In this document: one piece after another, positions 35,676-47,729 of the stretch
How the letters are laid out: each line of letters opens with the position of its first letter
Position numbering within the stretch: the first letter of the stretch is position 1
Origin: Strigops habroptila
Taxonomy: Eukaryota > Chordata > Aves > Psittaciformes > Psittacidae
DNA length: 64,000 nucleotides
Reading direction: 5' to 3'
NCBI RefSeq assembly: GCF_004027225.2
Contig: NC_044289.2
Span: 2,823,121 to 2,887,120 of the forward strand
Translations under genes and position numbers: made by a program
Notes under the pieces: generated by a model
Told to the model about the DNA's origin: nothing
Databases searched by the model: none
Seen by the model: the letters and a program-made list of their open reading frames with translations, nothing else

Positions 35676-38600
35676 GAATAGGTACAGCAGAGGCAGCCAT
35701 ATACAGCGTTTCCTCTATCACTCATACTGTAATTTAAAGCTTCTAACATTGAGGTTCAGCAGTTGGTCCATTCTTAGTCTTTCATCCAGTGATCTGAAAG
35801 AAATGACTGATGGTGATTCTGTTCTTCCATGTGGATATTTACTGAATGCAGGAAATCCAACATTGTCATCAGTGGAGTGTGGAACTTTACCCTTTCAGCC
35901 AAACAGAAATCAATGAGTTTCAGTACCAACCCTGACATACCTTTTAGCTTTCACCCTTTTTTATAACTTTTAGCACACTGCTTCTGGTTGTAAGAGTTTT
36001 TTACATGACCAAGAGTTTCTCTGCATGCCTCTCATTTGAGGTAACAAGATTTGATTTGGGCTACTGGCTTCTGACTGGAAGCCACCGGATTATTTTAGGC
36101 AGTAAATCTTTCTGAGAATTTGTAAAATCATAAAAAGATTGTATTTGATTTCAGAGAATTTCATAGGTTTATGTCATCATGGTTCAGTTCTCAAGACTCT
36201 TGTAAGAGCTGAAGAGACAAACTATGCCTCCCAGATGCAGGGCTGTATGGCTGCCCAAGCTGGAGACACCATCAAGAAGAACACAGATTGCTCTACTCAT
36301 AGCCCCTTGATTGAGACATATCCAGGGAGAGGCAGCAACCCTATGATTCCAGTATGCAAACAAATACCAAGGATGCTGCACTGGATAAAACTAGACGATC
36401 TGTGATGAGCCCTAGGATCCATAAACCAACATAACATCAGCTGGTGTGCTTCCCCAGAGCTGCACTTACCTCTAGCAGCAGAGTCGTGCTGGAAGCAGCA
36501 GTACCTCTGCACAAGTTTGCATGGAGTTTGAAATCTCTAGGTTACGTGGATGATTAAAGTTGTAGTACAGTGTCTACACAACTAATAATTTTCTGCAATT
36601 TGTGTGTCAGAAGAATTGCTTATACACTGGTATCCAGTGAGCTGATTGTAATTTATCTGACAGCACACACCTACAAAGAGGTACAGGGAGGAGAGGAAGG
36701 GTCAGGTCTGTAGCTGTTTCCAGACTCTAATGAAAATCCAGGCATGACTTCCTCTAAACAATGGGATATTTCAGCTGGGAAAAATCAAGCACTGTGAGGA
36801 AAAGCAATCAAATAGCAGTTTTCAGTATGCAAATCAAAATGGTGAGAGATTGGTGACATTTACCCTGCTATCACAGCTGCAGTTGCAGAATGACCACTGG
36901 TATAGACTGAATGAGGCCAGAAGGAATCATAATTTGCATGGGAAAGCTTAGGATTAAACTACAAAGCAAATAAAGTCCTAATTCATTAACCGAACCGACA
37001 GTGAAAGGTTGTAAGACAAGCACAGAATCAATTTCAGTTTGAACTGAAGAATAAATCAGGCACTACAAGGCTTTGATTTACAGATCACACGTCTTCCTGC
37101 AGGATGCCAGCAACCAGTAACCACCACTGCTGGTTTACAAGCAAGTAAACCTCAAGTCAGCTTAGGGGAGCTCATCTAGACTATGTGTGAGAGTTGAAAC
37201 AAACATCAGCTTCTCTGAAATATCCTCAGAAAAGCAACATCAGAAGTTCTCTATAAAACAAAGAACAATGCTGGAAAATGCCACGTGAGTCAAGACAAGA
37301 GGAAGGAGATGGATCATCAAGCCAAAAGTGGCTTCTCAAAGAAGTGACAGGAAAACACTTCATCCAATCACTAAGGGCCTTACTACAGGCTACAGCAGCT
37401 GGAGCCCCTCTTAGGGCTCAATAAAGAAAGATTTTTAACAGCCAAAAGCAACAGGTGAAGTGGCCAAACCACTTTTAGAAAGCATCAGACAGGCAGAAAC
37501 TGCATGGAGCTATTAAGAAAAACAACAGTGAAACACAGCATAGAAAACTCAACAGCAGTTTTGTTAAGGTCTATAAGGGCTGCTGAAACAGTCATTGTTT
37601 ACTGGGAACCCAGAGACAAACACGTGTCTGCTCTGCAAAGCCTCAAAACCTGGGACCAGCAAAGCTCTGCAAGGGAAAAGCAGAATGGCTCTATGGCCGC
37701 AATCAGGAAGAAACAAGGTGAATTGGGAAGGTTGTCTGCAGTGTCTTTCTCATCAAAATAGTACAGTTGGTTATGGTAAGGCCTGCAAGAGGAGTTTGAC
37801 CCAAAGGACTGTATGTTTACTATATGAACAAATCAAAACAGCATTGATTGTAATAAAAGAATAAATAATCAGCAGACCAGTCTCTAGGCTCAGGGAACCA
37901 TCATCGTTTAACTTCTAGATTGCAAAAAGCACTCAACAGTGTCCATTGCAAGTGCATCTGGGATGTCTGGAGGTATAAGACAATACAAAGATGTGCCCTC
38001 TGTCAGGTGTTGCCCATGGTCAGGGTGAACACAGCGGCAGCTTGTTTGCCTGATGCTACAGCCGTGCTGAAGTCAAAGGTGAGTTCTCCTACACCTATTG
38101 CTTGGCATTGCCCCCAACTTCACTGCAAGAAATAAACAACCATTTTCCTTATGAAATGCAGAATGTACTTTCAACGACAGCTATTCTAAGAAAAAATAAT
38201 CAAATATTGTAATGACAGCATCACTCTTGTAAATGACAGCTTAGCCAACACTGAAGTGAGGACCAGAAGGCTTTGCAGAACTGTGGGGAAAACACTGATA
38301 ATATTCACATCGAAAACACTCTTAGCACTCACTGCAGTAAAAACTCCAGAACAGCTTTGGAAGGTAGGGATGACAACCAACTTCTTTACATATGCTGGCA
38401 GCAAGTATCTCCTGTGCCATGGAGATTTCAGAAAGGAAATAAGGCTGTGAATTAGAAGATGGGCATTGCCTGTACCACCTTAAAAATATTTGGTTATTGA
38501 AATTCCACAGCTTAGCATCAGAAAGGGCTTTTTTTGCCTTTTTCATTTACATCTTAACATATGGATGTGAAAACTGAAAATCCATAGCAGACACAAGCAG

Positions 38601-39716
38601 ATATGAAATGCTTTTGAAAGCAAGTGCCATAGGAAACTCTTGATAGCAAGTAAAATTCACTTCTAAAAAATCAGGGAATGATCAGATCTCAGCAATCACG
38701 CTCTCTGAAGTTATCCAAAAGAGACAGTCTGATACGTCTGCTAAGGAGAAGGTCAGCACACCTGCCCACATCTGGACAGCAGAAAGAACATGTGAGGGAT
38801 CTGTCTGAAAGGTCCCCTCCTAACTCTACTCGTCCTCTATTCAGAGGAGAGCATTTAATACATTTAACGATATAAGCTCCATGCAAAGGTAGGCTGGATG
38901 TAGGATGTCTTTTAAAAACTGCTGGGGAGGTCTGGAATGAATGCAGTGGTGTGAGACAAAAACTGTTGCTATGAGCTTAAAAATAAATGGATGGGTAGGA
39001 GGGATGGATAGAGCAGGGAGCATCTGGAAGTAACAAAGGAGGAAGGAAACAGTCCCTGAAAGAAACATGAAGAAGGAAAAGCTGCTGATAACAAAAGGCC
39101 TGAGGGAGGGCAAATGCAAAGGGAAGCAATTTGGAAAGCAATAGGAAAACCAGGTAAGTAGAAAACCAGCCAGCTGGGAAGTTTCAAAGGTGTCTGTATG
39201 CACATGCAAGAGAAAGAGGAAAAAGGGAATAGAAAATACTCTGCAGAAAATGACGAGGCTGTGGTAGGTGATGAGTGCCGCTCTGCAGGCAGCCATGGGC
39301 CACTGCACAGGATGTACAGCACACAGCAGAGCACACGCTGGGGTCAGGGCAGTGAATCCTACATGCAAGCAAATGGGTCAAAACTGATTTTGAATTTGCT
39401 AATTCCAGCAGGACCATCTAGACAAAACACCAAGGGCAGTAGTTCTGGTTTCCTGACATGGCTCAGCTTGCTCAGAGGGGGCATCTCATACACTTTTCCT
39501 CTCAAGGTCAGGAGGAAGCAGTGTTAGATCACATTCCCATTATTAATACCCATCAAGCCTCTTGGCTGGCTTCCTAGATCCAGGATGGATGATCTACAAG
39601 TAGATCTGAGGAACAGGCTTTTCAGGTTTGCCCATCGATATTACAAGACTTTTTTGCCTCTCCTGCGCAGTCCTCCCTGGGGGTCAAGCAATGCAGAAGG
39701 GATGCCAGACTCTTGC

Positions 39717-39795
39717 AGCCCATCCTCATAGGGAGTGTTTGCTCCACTCTGGTCTTACTGCTCTGCAGCTGCACAGCCTTGGAGCAGCTCCAGCC
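39717..39795 (-). mobile_element. Possible decayed CR1 internal fragment
   Basis: The plus strand 'agcccatcctcatagggagtgtttgctccactctgg...cttggagcagctcca' resembles the antisense CR1 segment 'agcctgtcctcataggagaggtgctccagccctctgatcat...ctctggacccgctcca'. About two thirds of positions seem to agree by eye, with several indels. It would be an old copy. The call is tentative. Confidence 0.45.
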
Positions 39796-39854
39796 ACAAG
39801 TTAGAATTAATTTTCTATTAACTCAGCCTATTTCTAATAAAAAAATAATAGCAG

Positions 39855-39897
39855 CACTGTTGGGTCAGACCAAATGTCCATCTAGCCTAGTTTCCTC
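39855..39897 (+). mobile_element. Ancient amniote interspersed-repeat fragment
   Basis: The sequence 'ctgttgggtcagaccaaatgtccatctagcctagtttcct' closely matches a motif repeated widely in turtle, crocodile and bird genomes ('...ctgggtcagaccaaaggtccatctagcccagtatcctg...'). I recall it as part of an old CR1-like or related interspersed repeat but cannot name the subfamily. Only the core survives, and the flanks are not alignable. Confidence 0.6.
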
Positions 39898-41429
39898 TAA
39901 AGAAAGAGGTTTTAAAAGCTGGAAGAGTTGCTTGGTACAAGGTGAGTAGAGGTGGATGAACACATTCAGTTAAATTTCATAGGTTTCACACCGTTTACTG
40001 GAGAGTGAAATATATTTCTGCTGCCTACTATGTTCTGCAGCAGGTTCAGGACTATTCTGTAACTAAACTGATAGATCAGTACTAGTGAAGGTTACTAAAA
40101 ATGTGTTTTTAAATATATTTTTTTGTTTGCTAGTCAACCAGCCATGGGGCAAATGCTTGCACCACATGGAAATTGAACAGAAAGAGCCAGGACTCTAACA
40201 AACAGACCTCAGGATGACAAAGAATGAGAAAGATGACTGATTTTGGAGGCATTGAAGCTCCAGAACACTGGAGTTGTCTTAGACAGGGCAATGGGAAACT
40301 CCAACAGAGAGCTGAGGTGTCTTATCCCCACTGGCCTTGATCTCTGCCATAGAGCAGGTTTGCAGACAGCGGAAGCCTTCAAAGCCTCTTTCTGTCCCAG
40401 CAAACTACAGTAGACGTAAGCTCAGGCAGCATGCCCATGGTCTTCATCCATCCAGCACAGCCCAGTTATGGCAAGAACAAGGATTTTGGCTTTCAGTGAG
40501 CACTGCCACCACTACTCAAATCAAAGCTCCTGCGATGAACTTGGCACTCCCAGCACTGCTGCACCAGGGGAGCAAACCCCAACAAAGTCTGTGCATCAGC
40601 TGCTGGCAGCCAGGATGGTCCACGCTGATAAACAGCAAAACCATCTCCTGCACTGGCCACCAAGGGGCTGGTGACAGCCTAATGGGAAAATATCACAGGG
40701 CATAAATATAAGGGCATCCCTCCCACTGCTAGCAGCTCATTATGGCTCTGACCTCCAGGGATCCTGGCTCATTTCTGTAGCTGGTGGAACTAGTGGTTTA
40801 CATATAAATTATCTGATGAATGTAGCCTTGTTTTCTGTTCATGAATCATTCATGACCTGAGTCAGTTTTGGCAAAAGCATGCGTTTTCTGTAAGTATCCT
40901 CTGAATCCTTGAGGAGCACTGAGCTCACAGGTGTGCACAGGCTGCCCATTACGGCTCTTTGCTACTCACAGACTGTGACCAGGCAGGTAACCCTCCAGAT
41001 CTGATTTTTGCCTCCTTCACTGGATGGCTTAACTGTTTAAAACCAGGTGTAAAATGATAATGCCAAATAGTAGTTTTCTTCAGACATGAATTCCTTTGCT
41101 TACCTTCAAAGCTGTATGTGTCAGGAGCTGCGTCTGTTCTTCAAACTTCCCTATAGACAAATATCTTCTTTACATGCACATGGGCTGCTGTTACACAGCA
41201 TACTCCAGCCCACAATACTCAGGGTGCCCAGTCCTTCCCAAAAAACATTGCATAGGAACATGTTCTCTGGTTCTGACACCCAGGTCCTGTTGGTTTCTTG
41301 CAGCTCCATTAAAAAACTTGGTAAGAGTTCACATTTCACTTTACATGGCTGTTAAAGGGGTTTGCCCCACTTCTTGCTATATAGACTTGCTGTAATTTCA
41401 AGCCTAAATTAACTCCTGGTTTATTTAAT
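39898..41429. other. Unique non-coding DNA
   Basis: No gene is recognised. The one visible structure is a 17-base palindrome next to an AP-1-type site at 40839-40864. Plus-strand frames of up to 122 codons (40337-40705) have no domain and are not in an exon-like series. Confidence 0.5.
40839..40864. promoter_or_regulatory. 17-base palindrome followed by AP-1-type site
   Basis: TCATGAAT and ATTCATGA pair around one central base (40839-40855). Three bases later comes TGAGTCA (40858-40864), the classic AP-1/bZIP site. The palindrome could bind a homodimeric or paired POU or homeodomain factor. The sites are seen directly; any regulatory role is inference. Confidence 0.3.
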
Positions 41430-42330
41430 CCATTTGTCTTCATGCCTCGTTTGTCCTTATCGCTGCTATTTCTTTTCAGCAGTAATTTTCTCCTTTGGGT
41501 GTTTGCCTCCCTAAATGTTCCACTCCTAGTCTTTACCTAACTAAACTCAGTGCTTTTTTCCTCCCTCAGATGAATGGCCCTTGCATTCCTCTGATTGTCC
41601 TAAATCCTCTCACTGGACCATTTACTGTTTGAATTCTTCACTCTCACACTTGGGGGAAGAAAACTGCACACTCTTCTGATGAGGTTAGACCAACCTTTGT
41701 AAAATTGAATTAGTGCTTCCCTAGACTTCCAGCCTAAACTGGAAATCCAACTTGGGTATATCTGATCACTTTTTCTTCTGGCATTTAGTAGTTAACCAAT
41801 AGACATTCAAGTGCACTTGGGTTTTAACTCATCCTCAGTCATTTCTAACAAATAGCTGAAGTTCTCACTACTGCTCCATAAAGACTTGTCCATACTTTAT
41901 ATATTATTGTATTTTGTGCCTTTTCTATTACTTCAGTTTTCAAGGTCAGTCTTCGGTTAAGAGCCCCATCCTGGTTTGCATTGATGATGCTCATTCATAC
42001 CTTCTCATGAACTGTGTCATTGGCACACTCAAAGTTCCTTTCCAGGGTCAATACACAAATGAAATATGTTCAGTCCCACTCCTGATCCTCAGGTATGTTT
42101 ACCAATGGCCTCACTTCAGAGTGATCATTCCCTCTCACTGTCTCTGCTTCAGCCAGCACTGTACCCACATAACAGTTCCTGTATAAATTCTCAGCGTTTT
42201 CAGTTGAGCTGGTAATTTCCCATGTGGCTCTATATCAAATGATATCTTCGGTCCAGATAGATGGGGTATCTTGCAGTTCCTTTGTCTAGAAAGATCATTT
42301 ATCTTACCAAATTTATCACAGATGGACACA
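41430..42330 (-). mobile_element. Ancient CR1/L3-type LINE fragment with reverse transcriptase motifs, dead
   Basis: This is the best preserved stretch of old LINE in the window, about 900 bases of ORF2 read on the minus strand. The frame at 42135-42329 shows KISFDIEPHGKL, aligning to the family's motif A block (Y-L-D-F-S-K-A-F-D-T-V-S-H), then GTVMWVQCWLKQRQ, matching the T-V-R-W-V-x-x-W-L-K-x-R-x-Q segment. At about 42015-42030 CAND stands where the catalytic box is F-A-D-D. Toward 41500-41700 the nucleotides follow the ORF2 3' segment ('gtccagtgagaggatttaggacaatcagaggaatgcaagggcc'). Both catalytic positions are changed (the aspartate of L-D-F to S, A-D-D to A-N-D) and the frame is broken. 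The ends are approximate. Confidence 0.88.
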
Positions 42331-44658
42331 GTTTGCCCAGAAGAATTTAATCATCAACAGGACGGTCGCTGACCAACAGAAAATCCCCGGAGCTCTGCTG
42401 GATGCACACACTGTTTGAAGGGACCCCAATGGCAGAGACAATATTTCCTGCACTGCTGCCCCTTGAAATGGCCCGCTCTGCCATCAGCAGATGTGAATAG
42501 ATGGTAACTCTTGTTCCTGGTACGGAGGTTAAAGTCAGCACAAGTGATGAATTTCCATACAGCAGGCAGTTACAGCCCAGCACTCCAAGGAGAGGAGCTG
42601 AAGCATTTACCTGCTTTATTTTGGTTGCTGTTATATATCTATTTGTTTATTACAAGGGAAAAGGGGAACGTTTTTTATACAAAACTGATATGTTTAGTGC
42701 TTTCATTTTATGTTTTGAGCACTTAGCTATTCAGTGCTTAAAGGTAGTCTTGGTTCTTTATAACTCTATGCCGACAATAGGCGTCTAAGATAATGGAGCC
42801 TAAAGAGAGAGATTTTGCCATTCCCACATTGTTTCTGAAATATGGAGCAATCAAATGCACTCAGTGGAAGGTTTCTAACAGTAAATCTTCAGAAAAAGTG
42901 CCTTTAAAAGTTAGGTAGAAAGTCTGGGGAAGGGAAAATGGCTTAAGGTTTTGGTAAAAACTCACTAAAGTTTTGTGAGAGTTCATTAAAGGCCCTGGAG
43001 CAGGTTTTTTCTAATTGTAGTATCAAAGTGCTTCTCCCATCCTTGTCATTCTGGTGCTTTGGACCCATTTCAGCAAGCTCTTAAGTAATCAGCATCTCTA
43101 TTAATCAGAATAGAAACCAAACATGCTTAAAATCAAGCATGGGCTGAATTCTCTGCAGGCTCTGGTCTCTGCTGTGAATGGAAGAAGCAGACTTCTGGGA
43201 GAGTTGAGAAACAGGATGCACTTGTCCAAGTGTCATCCTGCCTGCAAAGTGATTAAAGGATGTTCATTAATAAAGTCCTCTGCACAGGGTAGTTCTGCCC
43301 AGAATGGGCAGGGTGCTGCCAGTCCCACGGACCTGAACACATCGACATCTCAGAAACGCACGCTGCTTGAAGGAAACTGCGTCAGCCCCTCCATATCTCA
43401 CTATTCACACAAGGAATGAGAACCCAAGGAGGAGTATTTGACTTTTCCTCATCTTCTGTGCCTCACTTACCTTGCGCTAGACAGAAGAGGGAATGCTTAC
43501 CGTGAGCCACCTTTTCAAAGCCCAGCAATCACTGTCCCAGGTTTTGAAGGCTCGTGCTGTCCCCCTCAAACTGCCTGTCTCTGCCACAGGGTATCCTGAA
43601 TGTGCATCATAAATATTTTCTCTGTTTCTCAGGTTCATAATCTTCACAAAATCCTGTCTGCTGATTACAGCCCAAAAGTTCATTGTTTCCACCCCGCTAA
43701 GAAGTCCTTATCCCTCTTGGGTGTCTGGTTCTAAATTCTTGCTAGTGCACATTTCCTGAAGTGAATAGAAATGTGGGATTTATCTGCACATGCAGTTGAT
43801 ATGATCTTCTGCAAAACCTGCCCACGGGCAATTATGCATTGAAAGGGCAATTACACACGCAGTGACCCAATTTGCATATGAAATCTATATTATTGCCAAG
43901 AATTGCATGTACATATTCAGAAAATAGGGCCCCAAAGACATAAACCCTTTCTTCTGCTATCAAATCACTTTCTACTTCTGCAACAAGAAATGGAATATAT
44001 ACGAGTCCTATTAGAAAAAATGTTATTATCAGAAAATGAGTATGGGGATATCAGGTCAGAGTGCAGGCCTATCCCCACCCTCACAACATCTCTCCCAGCT
44101 GGAGGGATGAAGAAGATCAACATGCCCCAGGGCTTGCTCAGTATACTCTCCCAGCCTCCAGCAAAGTATGGCTCAATGACTTTCAGAGTTAAAGAAAAGA
44201 TTTTAGTATTTAATAGCCTGGATTATTCACTAATAAATGCACTATTGTTGCAGATAAAAATTCTAATGTAGCATAAACCAATTCCATTTGCTTACATTTT
44301 TCCATATCAATATAGTATCTGATGAGTAAATATGCCACAGTGAGCAGATTCCCTTTCTGCCTCTGCATAGCTCAAAGGATAGTGAGTGGGGAAGGAGGGG
44401 TGCAAACATGGGTGTCACTGCTGCTTCCGCAGTGTGTGTCCATAAAGACCTCTGCCAGCACAGCAGGCTGTCAGAGCAAGGTGACAGCCATGCCTTATGC
44501 AAACGTTCTCATATCACATCTTTGGCCTTGGCTGCAGTAAGGACCAGAGGCAGAAACATCTGGTTTCAAGGCATTTCAGTGCAGGACTGGTGGAAGCTGT
44601 TGGTGGTCCTGCAGCTCACACCACAGCACCCATTCCCCCACCCCAGTACTGTGCACAT
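42331..44658. other. Unique non-coding DNA with one octamer-rich patch
   Basis: No gene is recognised. A candidate regulatory patch with duplicated GGGCAATTA and an octamer word lies at 43826-43880. A G-rich stretch at about 44391-44412 ('ggggaaggaggggtgcaaacatggg') could form a weak G-quadruplex. The 122-codon plus frame at 43903-44271 has no recognisable domain. Confidence 0.5.
43826..43880. promoter_or_regulatory. Candidate regulatory patch: duplicated GGGCAATTA plus octamer
   Basis: GGGCAATTA occurs at 43826-43834 and 43845-43853, 19 bases apart. It is followed at 43870-43877 by ATTTGCAT, the exact POU octamer, running on into 'atgaaat'. Homeodomain and POU words in this arrangement are typical of conserved developmental enhancers. 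The words are seen directly; the role is inference. Confidence 0.3.
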
Positions 44659-45165
44659 TCTATGATCATAGAATCATAGAATGACTGGGGGCGGAGAGGA
44701 CCTTAAAGTTCATCCAGTTCCAATCCCCTGCCATGGGCAGGGACATCTTCCACTAGAGCAGGTTGCTCCAAACTCCAAACCTGCACAAGCAGGTTGCTCC
44801 TGCCTTTAAGGCCAGGCAGGTTGCTCCAAGCCTGGCCTTGAACACTTCCAGGGATGGGGCAGCCACAGCTTCTCTGGGCACCCTGTGCCAGCCCCTCAGC
44901 ACCCTCGCAGGGAAGAACTTCTTCCTTATATCCAACTTAAATCTTGCCTGTTCCAGTTTGAACTCACCACCCCTTGTCCTGTCACTACAGTCCCTCTCCA
45001 GCATCCTTGTAGCCCCCTTCAGACACTGGAAGCTGCTCTGAGGTCTCCACGCAGCTTCTCTTCTCCAGGCCGAACAGCCCCAATTTTCTCAGCCTGTCTT
45101 AGTATGGGAGGTGCTCCAGCCCCTGAGCATCCTCGTGGCCTCCTCTGGATCAAAGCACTATTTCA
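44659..45165 (-). mobile_element. CR1 LINE 3' fragment with internal triplicated motif, minus strand
   Basis: About 500 bases of CR1 in reverse orientation. It starts with its 3' octamers ('atgatcatagaatcatagaatgactggg' at 44660-44685), then 'ccctgccatgggcagggacatcttccactagagcaggttgctcca', the 'cagggatggggcagccacagcttctctgggcaccctgtgccagccc' block and 'aggaagaacttcttccttatatccaacttaaatc'. It continues with the ORF2-proximal 'ccccttgtcctgtcactaca...ctgctctgaggtctcc...ttctcttctccaggc...ctcagcctgtctt...ggtgctccagcccctgagcatcctcgtggcctcctctgga'. CAGGTTGCTCC occurs three times at 44759-44769, 44790-44800 and 44817-44827 where one copy is normal, showing local duplication after or during insertion. 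The tail is well preserved, so this is a relatively young copy. Confidence 0.95.
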
Positions 45166-47729
45166 CCTACCTCAGAGTTCAAAATGTGGGATTTAAGACA
45201 AGGTTATTTCAAGATGCACAAAGACACCATCTTGATAAAATAGTGACATTTTTAGCATCCTGAAAGTTTTAGTGTCCATTCCTAGGAGACAAAAAGAAGG
45301 TGGGGTCAAGGAAGGAAGCCAGCAAGAAAATGTTTATTTGCTTCATAAACTCCCTCTTAGTGAGGCCAAGAGCACCTTCCTGCGTGACAGCCCACAAAAC
45401 ACCCGGCGTGCTCTGCATTGTCACTGAGATGTGGCCAATAAACTTTATGCTGGTAAATGTTCTCATTTAGCCAGTATATTTCAATAACCCCACTTCCCAC
45501 TGTCACAGGTATTCAGATTCAAAAAATAAAGCCACCCTTTATAAAAGTACATTTAATGAGTTTAATGTTCGTGCTGTAAATCTGCAAGCAGCTGGATGTG
45601 GTTTTAAGTTTGCTTGACACCTTTTATTTGTTTAATACATGGGTCTATAAAAGCTGTTTCTCTGAGCCTGCTAATGAGCAATAGGGGACTTACAGCTCTC
45701 TAAAACCTGGAACAAGGCATCAAAGTGAAGAATGAAGTAAAGGCTGCTGGAGCAGGGAGCTCCAGATGTGACAAGCAGTGTTTTATGGTGCAGGAAGATG
45801 GAGCACCAGCCACGTGGCTGCAGTGACACACCAGATACAGAATGGCTTGTAGGAATCCAGGGCCCTTCTTTCCACCGAGCTGAACATGAGCTAATGAACT
45901 TGTTCCTGTGGGTGCTAATGAGCTCGGCTTTTGTCCAAGGTGCAATAGGAGCCTCAGCATGGAAGGCTTAAGAGGGTGGGGTAAGAAGAAAGAGGATGTC
46001 TCTGGCAGTCCCTATGAATTCGAAGTAGGCTTCCATGGTTATAGGCAGGATATGAAACATCTGTACTGTAGGGAGGTCTTTTCTGTGATTGAACCTCTGA
46101 ATTCTGTTCCATGCAGCTCGTCCAAAATGAGGAATAATCCCCAAGAGCCATGCAGAAGGAGGGTCAGTGGCAGTACCAGCCAGCACTGGGTTGCACATGC
46201 AAGTGTTGGGTGCCAGCTTAGCTCCCATCAGGCCATGGTAGTGCTGCAAGCACTTGCTTCTAGGGCAGATGCTGCCTTGGAGAGCACTGAGGGGTTACCA
46301 CTACCTGCCTCTGTGATCCTGCCCCCTCCTCAGTGCTGGGGATGCTGAGGCTTTCCATGAGAAATAGCTATGCGAAGGCAGTACCCACCCATGTACGTCA
46401 TGTTGTACAAAGAAAAATATGAGCACCCAGAAGCCCCCAGAATCAGCTGAGGCTGGGCTTTTCTCTGCCCATGTCCCATCAGAAACATGAAGACACCCAT
46501 TGAAGAAAAGATATTCCTCATATATTTTGGTTTGAGAAATTGCTTCGGAAAAAGAAATCCTTAAGAAAAAAAAACCCCTAAACTTAGGTGTTTTTTCTTG
46601 ATGTCTTTGAACAAAGCATTGATAAGTTATATAACAAGACATCTATTTTATTTTAAAAGAATAAAAAAGTGGATAATGAAAGTCTTTTCATGAGAAAGAT
46701 TTTTTGCTTTAATTTCACTAAATGAATTTTCTAAATCGCATCAGGTTGACGTGAAATGATTTTTTTTTTTTTACATTTTCTTATTCAGGTTGTGCAACAG
46801 ACAGAAAAATCAGTTCTTTGCACATCTTTACTCTTGAATATATTGAATTCCTCAGTGAAGATGGAAAGGATGGGAATCCTGGCGAACTGAGTAATTCAGA
46901 TGAATAGCGTCTTCAAAGTCAATTACCACTGTGCCGAGATGATATCTACTTCTGTCTCATCTGGACTCTCCAGTTCAATTTTTGCTCTCCCCAGAACTTT
47001 CGCAAGGTTCTTTATTCTTTTTTCCCCAGGCAAACTATCAAGGAGCCCCTCTGTTGTGCACATGGATTAATTAGAGCAAGGAAAATCTCAGAATCACAGT
47101 CCTGATTTATAAAATAACTCACCTCTACCTTTTCACACCTTGGTCCATACATCTTTATGAGGCAGGTTACCAAAGTCTCTCATCCCATCTGATTTGGACT
47201 CATCCAAAGGGGAGAATAGTTGAGCCTTTCCCCAAAAAGCAGATGGGTGAAAGGCAGCCCGAAGGCACCACAGGGCACCAGTCCCCTGGGATCTCGTAGT
47301 GCATCACAGCAGGTTCCTATATCGAATTAAGGGAAAACACCAATAACTATGTTAACATCATGAATATCACGTACATTACTGCTTATGAAAGACAAGCATT
47401 TAACTTCCCTGCGTGCCTGTTGGTTTAAAACAGGAGAGCTGACTGCAACACTAGCCTCTCCCTGCCGAAGGTACCTCTGAGTAAGCAAAGCCATGAATTT
47501 AAAGCACCTTATCTGCCTGCTGTAACTGTCCACCATGGGCAGAAAAACACTGTGTTACTTCTTTCCCAATGTTCACGTCCATTATACGCCTTCCTGTTCA
47601 GTCTGGCACTGTGCTGTTACGCTTCCTATTCTCTATTGCTTGGGAGATAATAAATAAGGCCAATTATTCTTATCAGAGCTGCAGTAAGCAAGCTTACTTC
47701 CTCCAGTGCAATGTAAATGCCACTTTTCA
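45166..47729. other. Unique non-coding DNA
   Basis: No gene is recognised. An AT-rich patch at about 45540-45700, and the bases to 45930, contain repeated GCTAATGA words (about 45668, 45889 and 45915) and 'tttaatgagtttaatg', giving a conserved-element texture. Homopolymers lie near 46566-46574 (A) and 46760-46772 (T). A 146-codon plus frame at 45908-46348 has no recognisable domain. Confidence 0.5.

Larger units (their letters stand above)
29491..39716. other. About 10 kb of largely unique non-coding DNA
   Basis: No gene is recognised. Contents are an (AAT)n microsatellite at 31974-32015, an AT-rich patch with several homeodomain-type words at 33340-33640, a 13-base direct repeat at 35632-35675, and a purine-rich plus strand at about 38985-39260. 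The purine bias explains the long minus-strand frame (175 codons, 38841-39368): few stop codons can form there, and its translation is hydrophobic low-complexity. A 159-codon minus-strand frame at 35242-35721 has no recognisable domain. Confidence 0.5.

Noticed and set aside
38841-39368. 175-codon minus-strand hydrophobic frame as a membrane protein
   Set aside because: The plus strand is purine-rich here, which removes stop codons from the minus strand and yields an F/L/S-rich translation. It is a composition artefact.
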